Shown piece by piece: positions 47,829 through 56,070 of a stretch of DNA of 64,000 nucleotides; position 1 is the stretch's first letter; each line of letters begins with the position of its first letter. This DNA is from Thermoleophilaceae bacterium (lineage in GTDB: Bacteria; Actinomycetota; Thermoleophilia; Solirubrobacterales; Thermoleophilaceae), in assembly GCA_030448005.1 (NCBI GenBank), contig JAUJNT010000007.1:55783-119782 (forward strand), in the 5' to 3' direction. The notes under the pieces are model-generated. The model saw only the letters and a list, made by a program, of their open reading frames with translations. It was not told where the DNA came from and searched no databases. Both the position numbers and the translations under genes were made by a program.

Positions 47829-48764
47829 TTATTTCGCCGTGGGCTCCGCGTGATGATCGAGTGCCGCCGCGAGGAATCGGTAGGTGTAGTCCTCGGCCAG
47901 CTTGCGCGAGTCGGCGAAGACGATCGGCACCGCCGGATAGCGGACCTGCAGCCTCGTCACCGCCTCGCACAGCCATCCTGGCTGTACGTGGGGCACTTTG
48001 AGCAGGGCCGCGTAGCGCTCCTCGACCACGACGGCGGCCGACGGCACGCCCGCCAGCTCGGTCAGCTGGAACCCCAGCGAGCCGTCCACCACCGAGGTGG
48101 TGAAGTTCTCGAAGCTCTTGCGCTCCACAACCGCGACCACCGCGCCGTCCGGGCCCAGCACCGCATAGTCGCCCGCATTCAGCGCCCGCCGGCGACACTC
48201 GACGGGTCTGTTGGCGAACCGGTACCCGTAGCGCTCGTTGCTGTCGACCTCGATCGTCAGCTCGGCCGGCCCGGGCGCGCGGCGGGTCGGGACGCGAGTC
48301 CCCGGGCGCGACCGGCGGGCGGTCCGCGCCGTCTGCCAGAAGATCATCGACCGTCCCCCGTCCCGACCGGGGCGGGACTTCGTGAAGACGAACTGGGACC
48401 GGTTGTTTCGCCCGCGGTCGAGCACCAGGTCGATCGCCTGGCCGCGCCTGGCGCAGCGGCGCACCCCCACCTCCTCCACGACCGCCGCCTCCGTCGGCCA
48501 GCCCTCCTCGAGGGGATGGCAGTAGACGCGCGCGGTCACCGGCCAGAGCTCTCGCGCCTTCAGCTCGACGCCTCCTTCGAGCGGCAGCCGAAGCAGGTAG
48601 GGAAGCGAGCTCTCCTCGTCCGGATTGCGCGCGATCAGGAAGGTGGCGGGCGCGTCGGCCACGATGCCGCCAGAGGCTACAGCGCGTATCGGAGCAGCTC
48701 TCGCCCCGCATCGCCCGCCGCCCGTGGCCTCCGCCGCCCGGCTCTTCAGCTCGGCGGGTAGCAC
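47829..48764 (-). CDS. ERCC4-domain nuclease
   Basis: 311 residues, GTG start. The N-terminal 150 residues are unrecognised. From ~170 an ERCC4/XPF-type nuclease fold is seen: IEVDSNERYGYRF, LNAGDYAVLG, VVAVVERKSFENF (the GD...ERK catalytic pattern), then SLGFQLTELAGVPSAAVVVE and ERYAALLKVPHVQPGWL. Stand-alone bacterial ERCC4 nucleases act on branched or single-stranded DNA in repair or defence, but the N-terminal half is not typical. It is divergent from the sigma-factor operon. Confidence 0.8.
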   Translation of the reverse strand: MLPAELKSRAAEATGGGRCGARAAPIRAVASGGIVADAPATFLIARNPDEESSLPYLLRLPLEGGVELKARELWPVTARVYCHPLEEGWPTEAAVVEEVGVRRCARRGQAIDLVLDRGRNNRSQFVFTKSRPGRDGGRSMIFWQTARTARRSRPGTRVPTRRAPGPAELTIEVDSNERYGYRFANRPVECRRRALNAGDYAVLGPDGAVVAVVERKSFENFTTSVVDGSLGFQLTELAGVPSAAVVVEERYAALLKVPHVQPGWLCEAVTRLQVRYPAVPIVFADSRKLAEDYTYRFLAAALDHHAEPTAK

Positions 48765-48918
48765 GGCGCAACGGCGGCATGGGGCGCGACATCTGCACGG
48801 CGGGAACTGGGTCGTTGCCCATGCTCGACCTTGTTCTGTCTGCCACGAGCGCTACCTTGCTCGGCCCGCTCGGTCGGGGCATGTCAGATGAGCGAGAAGA
48901 AGGACGACTGAGTAGAAC

Positions 48919-49554
48919 GTGGGAGGCGGAGTCTTCAAGGAGAGGGGCGAGCACGAGCTTGCGGCGATGCCCGAGGACCGCCTGATCGCCTACCTGCTCG
49001 ACGCCCGCGCTCATGGGGCACCCACGGGCCTGGCGGTCTCGATCCTCGTCTACAAGCTGATGAGCGACGTGCGCCGGCGCGTGGCGATGAAGGTGCCGGC
49101 CGAGGCGATCGAGGAGGTCTCGGAGGCCGTGCTGCTGAGCGCTCTGACCTCGAACTTCGACGGCGGCAGCGTCGGAGAGTTCCGCTCGTGGCTCACCACG
49201 ATCGTGCGGCGCCGCATCGCCGACTACCACCGCAGCCCGAAGACCGACGTGCGCCTGGTCCCGCTGCCCGACGAGCACGAGGGCGACGACGAGCTCTGGG
49301 GCGCCCGCGCCTCGGTGCCCTTCGAGGGCGAGGCGATCGACGTGGAGCGGGCGCTCGAGCAGGCCAAGCGCGAGCTGAACCCCGACCATCTGGAGGTCGT
49401 CCTGCTCTACGTCTTCGAGGACCGCCCCGCCGCCGAGGTGGCAGACCGCGTGGACCGCACCACGGAGGCCAACGTGCACAAGATCGCCCAGCGCTTCCGC
49501 GACCGTGTCGGCGAGCTGCTCCCGGCGGCCGAAGACGATACTTCCACCACCTGA
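48919..49554 (+). CDS. Sigma-70 family (ECF-like) RNA polymerase sigma factor
   Basis: 211 residues, GTG start with GAAGAAGGA upstream. Region 2-like segment (LAVSILVYKLMSDVRRRVA, then FRSWLTTIVRRRIADYHR) and region 4-like helix-turn-helix (LNPDHLEVVLLYVFEDRPAA, EVADRVDRTTEANVHKIAQR). First gene of a four-gene operon (spacing 3, 37 and 5 nt) with two unknown proteins and an ImmA/IrrE peptidase. A usual anti-sigma gene is absent, so one of the unknowns may serve as its partner. Confidence 0.82.
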   Translation: MGGGVFKERGEHELAAMPEDRLIAYLLDARAHGAPTGLAVSILVYKLMSDVRRRVAMKVPAEAIEEVSEAVLLSALTSNFDGGSVGEFRSWLTTIVRRRIADYHRSPKTDVRLVPLPDEHEGDDELWGARASVPFEGEAIDVERALEQAKRELNPDHLEVVLLYVFEDRPAAEVADRVDRTTEANVHKIAQRFRDRVGELLPAAEDDTSTT

Positions 49555-49557
49555 GCC

Positions 49558-50199
49558 ATGGCCGACGTGGACACACTGCTGAAGCTGTACATAGCGGCGC
49601 ACAGGGCCGGCGAGGAAGCCGACCCGCGCGACTGGCTCGCCCGCGTTGAGGGCCGTGAGCGCGCCCTGCTAGCGGCGATGATCGACACCTACCTCGAGCG
49701 CGCGCCCGCACCCGAGTGGGACCCGGAGGCGTTCAGGCAGTCGGGGCTCGCCCCCTTGGCCGAGCGGATCGAGTCCTCGTTGCACGGCCAGGCGGGCACC
49801 TGGCCCGCCGTGCTGCCTAGCCTCAGCCACAAGGCAAGGCTCAAGCGCTCCGACTTGGTCGCGCGGCTTGCGGCCGCCCTCGGAGTCCCGGACAGGCAGG
49901 ACAAGGTGGGCTCCTATTACCACGAGATGGAGCGGGGGCTGCTCCCCGCCGAGGGCGTACAGGATCGGGTGCTGGAAGCGCTGGGGTCGATACTCGGCCA
50001 GAGCGCCGAGGCGCTGCGCACCGCCGGGCGCGCGCTCGCGCCCGGGCCCGGCGGGGATGTGGCAGGCGCGCCCGCCTTTGCGCGCGCGGCCAGGCCCGAC
50101 CCCGAGCTCATGGTGGACGCCATCTCTGCCCCACCCGCCGATGCCGCTGCCGCCGAGGACGAGTGGGACGAGGTCGACCGCCTCTTCCGCGGCGGCTGA
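49558..50199 (+). CDS. Unknown protein of the sigma-IrrE operon (possible helix-turn-helix)
   Basis: 213 residues, 3 nt after the sigma gene. A helical middle region reads LKRSDLVARLAAALGVPDRQ and continues with a YYHEMERGLLP stretch, which looks like a helix-turn-helix of XRE type; the C-terminus is acidic (AEDEWDEVDRLFRGG). No membrane segment. Could be an anti-sigma factor or a repressor that is the substrate of the peptidase two genes on. Both ideas are inference from position. Confidence 0.7.
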   Translation: MADVDTLLKLYIAAHRAGEEADPRDWLARVEGRERALLAAMIDTYLERAPAPEWDPEAFRQSGLAPLAERIESSLHGQAGTWPAVLPSLSHKARLKRSDLVARLAAALGVPDRQDKVGSYYHEMERGLLPAEGVQDRVLEALGSILGQSAEALRTAGRALAPGPGGDVAGAPAFARAARPDPELMVDAISAPPADAAAAEDEWDEVDRLFRGG

Positions 50200-50236
50200 G
50201 CGTCAGCCGGCGGCTCCAGCGAGCGACCATTCCCCC

Positions 50237-50467
50237 ATGCGAACAGAGCACGACCCAATCGCCTTCCTCCGGTTCGTGCTGCGCTCCGGCGACGTCGAGC
50301 TCGCCGAGCGCCTCACGCGCGCCCTCAGGTCAGACCCCCGCTACCGCGAGCGCGCGGAGGCGGTGCTCTCGGGGCTCGGTTCCGCCGGGCAGTCGCGGCA
50401 TTCGACGCCCGGCGGGAAGCTGCTCGACGCGCTGCTGGACCGCCTGGCCCCGCCGAGCCAGAATTAG
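50237..50467 (+). CDS. Small unknown protein of the sigma-IrrE operon
   Basis: 76 residues from the ATG at 50237, helical and charged: DPIAFLRFVLRSGDVELAER, then RALRSDPRYRERAEAVLSGL and a C-terminal LLDALLDRL. No family recognised. It sits 37 nt after the previous gene and 5 nt before the ImmA/IrrE gene, so it is part of the operon. Repeats and membrane segments are absent. Confidence 0.6.
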   Translation: MRTEHDPIAFLRFVLRSGDVELAERLTRALRSDPRYRERAEAVLSGLGSAGQSRHSTPGGKLLDALLDRLAPPSQN

Positions 50468-50472
50468 CCGCG

Positions 50473-51009
50473 ATGATGGAGATCGAGGAGCGCGCCGAGC
50501 GGGTGCTGGGCCGCGTGCCCGAGTGGGTCTGGGACGGCGAGTCGCTGCCCGTGCCGGTGGAGGACATCGCCGACAGCGTCTTCCGGCTGCGCGTCTGCGA
50601 GGTCGACGACCTGAGCGACGCGCCGGGCGCGCCCGCGCTCGAGCCGGGCAGCTCGCTGAGCGGACTGCTGCTGCCCGGCCGCGGCGAGATCTGGGTGAAC
50701 GGCCCGGAGGCCAGGCAGTGGCCGCCGCGCCGCCGGTTCACGATCGGACACGAGCTCGGCCACTGGTGCATGCACCGCACCGACCACGTCGCGTCGATCT
50801 ACTGCCGCTCTGCGAGCGTCGATCCCAAGGAGGAGCGCCCGGAGCGGCCGATGGCGGAGAAGGAGGCCGACGCGTTCGCCGCGGCGCTCCTGATGCCGGC
50901 GCGGCTGCTGCGGGAGCAGTACGGGCGGGATCGGGACTTCGGGCGGCTGTGCGTGCTGTTCGGGGCCTCGGGGGCCGCGATGGGGCGGCGGCTGCACGCT
51001 GTGATCTGA
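50473..51009 (+). CDS. ImmA/IrrE family metallopeptidase
   Basis: 178 residues. Zinc motif RRFTIGHELGHWCMH (HELGH) followed by MAEKEADAFAAALLMPARLL, which supplies the third ligand and the conserved helix. ImmA in ICEBs1 and IrrE/PprI in Deinococcus cleave a specific XRE-type repressor in response to stress. Here it closes an operon that begins with a sigma factor, which suggests protease-controlled release of that sigma or of the gene-2 protein. No fused GAF or HTH domain is present; length is typical of the minimal form. Confidence 0.9.
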   Translation: MMEIEERAERVLGRVPEWVWDGESLPVPVEDIADSVFRLRVCEVDDLSDAPGAPALEPGSSLSGLLLPGRGEIWVNGPEARQWPPRRRFTIGHELGHWCMHRTDHVASIYCRSASVDPKEERPERPMAEKEADAFAAALLMPARLLREQYGRDRDFGRLCVLFGASGAAMGRRLHAVI

Positions 51010-51077
51010 GCACGCACCGCTGCCGTCGCCGCCGCTACTTCTCGTACGTGGCGGACCGCGTCAGAGCAGCGCGCGGC

Positions 51078-51683
51078 TCAGGTGCCGGTCGAGGAGTCGC
51101 CCACCGCGGCGTGCTCCAGCTCCTCGACCACGCGCACGAGCTCGTCCGCCAGCGGGCCGGGGGCGCGTTCGGTGAACGCGCCGGCCAGGGCGCGGTAGTA
51201 CCAGAGCGTCTCCTCGCGGTCCGCGCGGAAGCGGTCGAAGACGCTCTCGCCCGCGACCCGGTAGTCGAACAGGATCGAGCGAGCGTTGTGGACCTTGTCC
51301 GCGAGGGAGACCCGCAGCTCGTCCTCGAGCTTCGAGGCGACCGCCGCGATGTAGTCCTCCTTGCGCTTCCGCCAGGGGGGCTTCGGCATCTCGAAGGTGT
51401 CCGAGCACGCGGCGACGATGCGTCGTACCTCCGCACCGAAGCGCTCGCCGATCTCGTCGAGCGTCGCTTCGCCACCTTGGTCCTCGGCGGCGTCGTGGAG
51501 CAGCGCGGCGATCGCCTCGTCCTCGGAGCCGCCGTCCTCGATCACGAGCCCGCACACGCCGAGGAGGTGGGCGATGTAGGGCGTCTCCGACCCCTTGCGC
51601 CGCTGGTGGGCGTGCTTCTCGATCGCGTAGCTCACCGCCTCGGAGAAGCGCTCCCCAGGCTTCCATTCGCCTTGCGAAGTCAC
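51078..51683 (-). CDS. HD-domain hydrolase (SpoT/MESH1-like), intact copy
   Basis: 201 residues from the GTG at 51683. HD superfamily pattern: KHAHQRRKGSETPYIAHLLG (first His residues), IAALLHDAAEDQGG (HD pair), and SLADKVHNARSILFDYRVAG (later Asp). It resembles the small ppGpp hydrolases (MESH1/SpoT-HD). There is no synthetase domain. A second, frameshifted copy lies at 62459-63043 in the same orientation. The RelA/SpoT-domain protein at 56071 could be the counterpart that makes the nucleotide. Confidence 0.88.
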   Translation of the reverse strand: MTSQGEWKPGERFSEAVSYAIEKHAHQRRKGSETPYIAHLLGVCGLVIEDGGSEDEAIAALLHDAAEDQGGEATLDEIGERFGAEVRRIVAACSDTFEMPKPPWRKRKEDYIAAVASKLEDELRVSLADKVHNARSILFDYRVAGESVFDRFRADREETLWYYRALAGAFTERAPGPLADELVRVVEELEHAAVGDSSTGT

Positions 51684-51800
51684 GTGGGGCAACCTACTCC
51701 TTGCCGCGTCGTAGTCGGGGGCGCCTGTGCTCCGGATCGCAGTAGCCACACGAACGCCACAGGGGTTGCCGATCCGCTGGTGACCGGGTAGGAAACGCCC

Positions 51801-53447
51801 ATGGCGCGCGCCTACCCCCGCACCCTCCTCGACGCGGACGTCAAGACCGATTCCGAGCGCAAGGTGTTCGAGTTGCTCGAGGCGTCGCTGCCCGAGGAAT
51901 GGGAGGTCTTTCACTCCTCGTCGTGGGTGGCGCGTGATCCCGCGGAGGGGGCCGACTCGCACGAGATCGACTTCGTGCTCTGCAGGCCGGACGAAGCCGT
52001 GCTGTGCCTGGAGGTGAAGGGTGGAGGAATCGAGTGCCGGCACGGGGAGTGGTTCCGGGTGGCGCCCGGCGGGAAGCGGGAGCGGATCAAGGACCCGTTC
52101 CAGCAGGCGCTCGACAACCGGTTCGCACTGGAGCGACAGCTCCAGCAGACGGCCGGCTGGGGCAAGACGAGGCGGATGATCGTCCACGCCGTCGCGTTCC
52201 CCTACCTGACGATCCATCAGCTCGCCTTGGCGCCGGATGCCCCCAGGGAGATACTCATCGACCGCCACGACCTCGAGGACCCGACGGAAGCGATCGAGAA
52301 AGTGCTCGCCTACCACCGTGGCGCGCGCGACAAGCGAAGGGCGCCCGGGGATGACGGCGCCGCCGCGCTGCGCGAGCTACTCGCGCCGACGATCTCGATC
52401 CGCGTGCCGATGGCGGCGCAGTTCCTCGCGGAGGAGGAGGCGCTGATCCATCTGACCCACGACCAGTCCCGCCTCCTCACCCACGTGCGGCACGCCGATC
52501 GCCTCGTCGTACGGGGCTGCGCCGGCTCTGGCAAGACGATGCTCGGAGTCGAGCATGGGCGGCGCCTGGCATCGGAGGGAAAGAGGGTCCTGTTCGTCTG
52601 CTTCAACCGCGCCCTGCGCGATCACCTGCGGGCGACGTCGCGGGTCGACGGACTCGACATCCACAACTTCCACGGCCTCTGCTTTCACCTCGCGAGCCGG
52701 TGTGGAATCAAGCTGTCGAAGCACGATGGCGATCCGCCACCCGAGTTCTGGAACGAGGAGCTGCCCGATGCGCTGGTCGAGGCGATCGACATCCTCGGCG
52801 ACCAGTACGACGCGCTGATCGTCGACGAGGCCCAGGACCTGGCAACGCACTGGTTGACGGCGCTGATGGCGACGCTCGCAGACGAGCGTGAGAACCCGGT
52901 CTGGCTCTTCATGGACGACAACCAGCGCGTCTACGAGACCCAGCTCGAGGTCCCGCGCGAGTTTCAGCCCTTCGACCTCACGGTGAACTGTCGCAACACA
53001 CAGGCCGTCCACCGCGAGGTGATGAAGCTCTACGAGGGCGACATCGCGCCCGAGGTGAAGGGCCCGGAGGGCCGGGCCGTCGAGCTCCACCACACCCAGG
53101 ACGCGACAACGACGGTGGCGGGCGCGATATCCCGGCTATGCGGCGAGGAAGAGGTCGCTCCCCAGGACATCGTGGTGCTGTCCTCGCACGGGTTTGCCAA
53201 CTCGACCGTCGCCCAGACGCTCCCGGGCGAATGGCGACCGACCGACGAGCGCGGCAAGCTCGGCAAGCTCGGCAACTACATCTACTGCTCCTCGATCCGC
53301 GCCTTCAAGGGCCTCGAGTCGCCCGTCGTCGTGCTCTGCGAGCTCGAGGACATCGACGACATGACGATCAACCAGCAGCTGTACGTGGCGATCTCGAGGG
53401 CGCGGAATCACTGCGTGATCGTGGCGCCGCCGGCTGCGGAGGAGTGA
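51801..53447 (+). CDS. NERD-domain nuclease / SF1 (UvrD-like) helicase fusion
   Basis: 548 residues. N-terminal NERD nuclease-related domain: DSHEIDFVLCRPDEAVLCLE followed by VKGGGIECRHGEW (Asp ... E-V-K nuclease pattern, ~53-80). From ~230 an SF1 helicase: VVRGCAGSGKTML (Walker A), ALIVDEAQDLATHW (DEAQD), FMDDNQRVYE (motif III), LTVNCRNTQAVH (motif IV region), SSIRAFKGLESPVVVLCELE (motif V), YVAISRARNHC (motif VI). All helicase motifs are intact. Nuclease-helicase fusions of this shape are found in bacterial defence islands as well as in repair; its placement between an HD hydrolase and TA modules favours an accessory role, without proof. Confidence 0.88.
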   Translation: MARAYPRTLLDADVKTDSERKVFELLEASLPEEWEVFHSSSWVARDPAEGADSHEIDFVLCRPDEAVLCLEVKGGGIECRHGEWFRVAPGGKRERIKDPFQQALDNRFALERQLQQTAGWGKTRRMIVHAVAFPYLTIHQLALAPDAPREILIDRHDLEDPTEAIEKVLAYHRGARDKRRAPGDDGAAALRELLAPTISIRVPMAAQFLAEEEALIHLTHDQSRLLTHVRHADRLVVRGCAGSGKTMLGVEHGRRLASEGKRVLFVCFNRALRDHLRATSRVDGLDIHNFHGLCFHLASRCGIKLSKHDGDPPPEFWNEELPDALVEAIDILGDQYDALIVDEAQDLATHWLTALMATLADERENPVWLFMDDNQRVYETQLEVPREFQPFDLTVNCRNTQAVHREVMKLYEGDIAPEVKGPEGRAVELHHTQDATTTVAGAISRLCGEEEVAPQDIVVLSSHGFANSTVAQTLPGEWRPTDERGKLGKLGNYIYCSSIRAFKGLESPVVVLCELEDIDDMTINQQLYVAISRARNHCVIVAPPAAEE

Positions 53448-53534
53448 CTCCCTTCCTGAGGGCCTCCGAACCGCCGGCGGCGCGGCGCATGCCTCGGAGT
53501 GAGAGGCCACCAGCCCCACGAGCGCTGTAGAACC

Positions 53535-54494
53535 TCACCCGCCGAAGCGACCGCGCAGCGCCATCACGTTTGAGACGTAGCGCTCGGTATCGGGCAGCAT
53601 CCCTTGGCGACTCACAGATGCCGGTCCCTGGTAGTAGCCGGCCACCGCGCGCCGCTCGTCGCCGCCGGCATCCCGGATCAGTCGGTCGAGGTACATCACT
53701 CCCGCATGCACGTTCTCCGCTGGAGAGGTCGGATCGAGCCGGCGCCTTGCGATGGTCCCCTCGACCCAGCTCCAGGTCCCGGGGAGGATCTGCATCACGC
53801 CGCGAGCGTTCGCCGAGGAGACGAGCTGGTTGTTGAAACCGCTCTCCTGCCACGCGACGGCCGACGCCAGCGACGGTGAGAGTCCGTGCGAGCTCGCGAT
53901 CTGCCCTATCTCCGCGGCCGTCACCCGGCCGGCCGTCGGGGTGGGGGGCGCCGCGGGCACGACCCGCGCAGCCTGCCGGGTCGGTGCGACACTGCCCGCG
54001 GTGGGCGCGGCGCCGGCCGGCAGCTTCAGCACGGTGCCGATGATCACGCGGGCGTCCGGAGCCAGGCCGTTCATGAACGCGACCTGGCGCGCGGTGACAC
54101 CGCTCCGCGCGGCGATCCCCGTCAGGGTGTCGCCAGGGCGGACGGTGTAGGCGCCAACCGGGGGTGGACCGCCGGCGGGTGTCGATGTGCCGGTAGCCAC
54201 CGCACCGCCGCCGCCGCCGCCGGCTCCTGGGCCGCCCCCCGCGCCGCCGACTCCGAGGGCGGCCGCGGCCTCGCTCTCAGACGGGATCGTGACCGTCCGC
54301 CCCACCACCACTTGCGCGGTCTCCGGCAGGCCGTTGGCCGCTGCCAGGGCGCGGGTCGTGAAGTTGTTCGCGGCCGCGATCGACCACAGCGTCTCCCCCG
54401 GTTTCACGGTATGCGGGACGCCCGCCGTTGCCGGTGTCGCCCAGATCAGGACGAGAGCAAACGCGCCCGCCACTCCCCGCCGAGGGAAGACCAT
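53535..54494 (-). CDS. Secreted LysM-LysM lytic transglycosylase
   Basis: 319 residues: signal peptide (1-~25), LysM 1 (HTVKPGETLWSIAAANNFTT), Gly-rich linker, LysM 2 (YTVRPGDTLTGIAARSGVTA), Pro/Ala linker, and C-terminal SLT domain (AVAWQESGFNNQLVSSANAR with catalytic Glu in QESGF, GVMQILPGTW, AVAGYYQGPASV). Cleaves peptidoglycan; the LysM repeats hold it to the wall. AAGGAG precedes the ATG. The leader upstream contains several hairpins (54513-54582). Confidence 0.93.
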   Translation of the reverse strand: MVFPRRGVAGAFALVLIWATPATAGVPHTVKPGETLWSIAAANNFTTRALAAANGLPETAQVVVGRTVTIPSESEAAAALGVGGAGGGPGAGGGGGGAVATGTSTPAGGPPPVGAYTVRPGDTLTGIAARSGVTARQVAFMNGLAPDARVIIGTVLKLPAGAAPTAGSVAPTRQAARVVPAAPPTPTAGRVTAAEIGQIASSHGLSPSLASAVAWQESGFNNQLVSSANARGVMQILPGTWSWVEGTIARRRLDPTSPAENVHAGVMYLDRLIRDAGGDERRAVAGYYQGPASVSRQGMLPDTERYVSNVMALRGRFGG

Positions 54495-54512
54495 CCGTAT
54501 CTCCTTGCGCCT

Positions 54513-54582
54513 GGTGTAGTTACACCCCCCCTGTCAGGGGGAACTCCGCTTTTCTGGCGGGACGCACATGGTCCTTTCGGAC
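54513..54582 (-). promoter_or_regulatory. Structured leader of the LysM transglycosylase gene
   Basis: Read on the minus strand toward the ATG at 54494, four short hairpins follow one another: GTCC-GAAA-GGAC (54582-54571), CCGC/GCGG (54560-54546), CCCCC/GGGGG (54541-54527) and GGTGT/ACACC (54526-54513). They end about 10 nt before the AAGGAG ribosome site, so the last two could hide it or act as attenuator. Wall-hydrolase genes in actinobacteria are often preceded by c-di-AMP riboswitches, but I cannot match this leader to that consensus. Confidence 0.4.
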
Positions 54583-54665
54583 TCACTTAGTTACGGAGAC
54601 CTGCAACGAGCCCTGCAGGCGGGCCTAGCGTCAACCGGCAGCACGGGCCAGCGCCCCGAGCATGC

Positions 54666-55391
54666 TCACTGGCGCCGCAGCGCTCTCGCCACCGCCTCGG
54701 CCTGCGACTTCTGCTCTGCCTCCTCCTGCGCCGCAAGCTCGCGCCGTAGCTCCTCCTCCCGCGCGGCGACGTCCGCGGCGGCGCGCTCGTCGATCTCCTG
54801 CATCGTCATGTCATGGGCGGCCTGCTCTGCGTCCACCTGATCCTGCTCGTGTCGCCGGCGAGCCTCGAGCTCGCGCCGCCGCGCCTCGGCTCGCAGCTCC
54901 TCCATCGCCTCGGCGGCCGCCTCCTGGTCCTCGGCGCTCAGCCGCCGCACCACCTGGAGGCTGTACGGGCTGGGAGACGGCGGGGGACCGCCGGCGCGCG
55001 GGCCGCAGGTGATCAGCGAAAGCTTCACCTGGCTGCCGGCCGGTTCCGCCCAGGCTGTATACCGCTCCCACGGCACGAATGCGTCGGCATCGCCTCGCAG
55101 TTCCCGCCAGATCGCCTCGAGCTCACGGTGCCTACCCTCCGCAGCGCTCCAGTCGTACGGCCAGACGGCCACGGCGAGCCCCGTCAGCAGTAGCGCAGCG
55201 ACGATCGCGCCGACGACGGCGCCGGCACCCCCGGTGACCGGCCCGGCGACAAAGGGGCCGATCGCCGCGAGCGCCCCGAGCGCCACAGCCACGGCAATCC
55301 GCAGCGAGCGCTCCCGCGCCCGGGCGGTCCGCGCGCGCATCGCGGCGCGGGCGGCCGGGTCCGCTCGGTCGAGGTCAGCTCCGCAAGCCAC
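54666..55391 (-). CDS. Membrane protein with coiled-coil tail, unknown
   Basis: 241 residues, GTG start. Two adjacent hydrophobic segments (~32-75) form a membrane hairpin. A soluble part follows (PYDWSAAEGRHRELEAIWRE; FVPWERYTAWAEPAGSQVKL), and then a long Glu/Ala/Arg coiled coil (~160-240). A LSLITCGPRAG stretch may be a small beta domain. No known family. Lies upstream of the LysM gene on the same strand with a 171-nt gap. Confidence 0.6.
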   Translation of the reverse strand: MACGADLDRADPAARAAMRARTARARERSLRIAVAVALGALAAIGPFVAGPVTGGAGAVVGAIVAALLLTGLAVAVWPYDWSAAEGRHRELEAIWRELRGDADAFVPWERYTAWAEPAGSQVKLSLITCGPRAGGPPPSPSPYSLQVVRRLSAEDQEAAAEAMEELRAEARRRELEARRRHEQDQVDAEQAAHDMTMQEIDERAAADVAAREEELRRELAAQEEAEQKSQAEAVARALRRQ

Positions 55392-55450
55392 AAGCGACTT
55401 GTCGGATCAGGGGTGCAGTTCCCGACACCACGCGAAGCCACTCCTCACCG

Positions 55451-55897
55451 ATGAGCAACGGACATTCACAAGAGGGTTCAGGAGCCGCCGGCGGCTGTGC
55501 TGCGCTGTTCGCCGTCCTGCTCGTCATCGCGGCGATCGTCGCGGGGCTCGTCTCGCTCGCCGCCCTTATCGATCCCTTCGGATGGATGCCCACGGCCGGC
55601 GAGCTGTGGGAGGACTGCCGGGACAACTGGGACACCGAGCGCGACGAGTGCGCCTGGAACAACCGCTTCCCCGGCATCTGGGTCCACGCGCTCGTGAATC
55701 TGGTCTATGTGGGCGCGGCGGCCGGCCTGTTGCTGTGGACGGCGGCCGCAGTAGAGCAGTTCCGCGAAGCGCGCACCGGCCGCTTCTCAGACACTGCTGC
55801 GCTCGAGCGCTACGCCGACGCTCGGCAGGCGCTCATCGCGGCTTCGGTGTGGACCGGTCTGGTTGCAGTCTTGCCGATCGCCGCGGCGCTGGCTTGA
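55451..55897 (+). CDS. Membrane protein, unknown
   Basis: 148 residues with three membrane helices (~17-40, 78-97, 128-147). The extracytoplasmic loop between the first two is rich in Trp and acidic residues and has two Cys (WEDCRDNWDTERDECAWNNR) that may form a disulfide. No family recognised. Divergent from the coiled-coil membrane protein gene with a 59-nt gap. Confidence 0.6.
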   Translation: MSNGHSQEGSGAAGGCAALFAVLLVIAAIVAGLVSLAALIDPFGWMPTAGELWEDCRDNWDTERDECAWNNRFPGIWVHALVNLVYVGAAAGLLLWTAAAVEQFREARTGRFSDTAALERYADARQALIAASVWTGLVAVLPIAAALA

Positions 55898-56070
55898 AGC
55901 CATCCCGAGCGCACTTGTTCGCCGGTCGTCGCGGTTCGCCGCCATCCCCGGTCGGCCGGTCGACGCCCTTCTCGCCGGGCTCGCGCGGATCAGCCCGGGA
56001 GCCGGTGGCGCGCTCCAAGTCGCCGTGGTAAGCGGCGCGTCGAGGTCGGCGACCACAAGCCGGAACGACA

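Noticed and set aside
47741-47853. 37-codon frame MMTSELSAEDVLDPAVTRLL... before the ERCC4 gene
   Set aside because: Reads somewhat like protein but overlaps the 3' end of the ERCC4 gene, has no clear ribosome site and matches nothing I know; may be a remnant.
54495-54660. c-di-AMP (ydaO-type) riboswitch upstream of the LysM gene
   Set aside because: Context fits, but the conserved sequence blocks could not be matched by eye; kept only as an unclassified structured leader.
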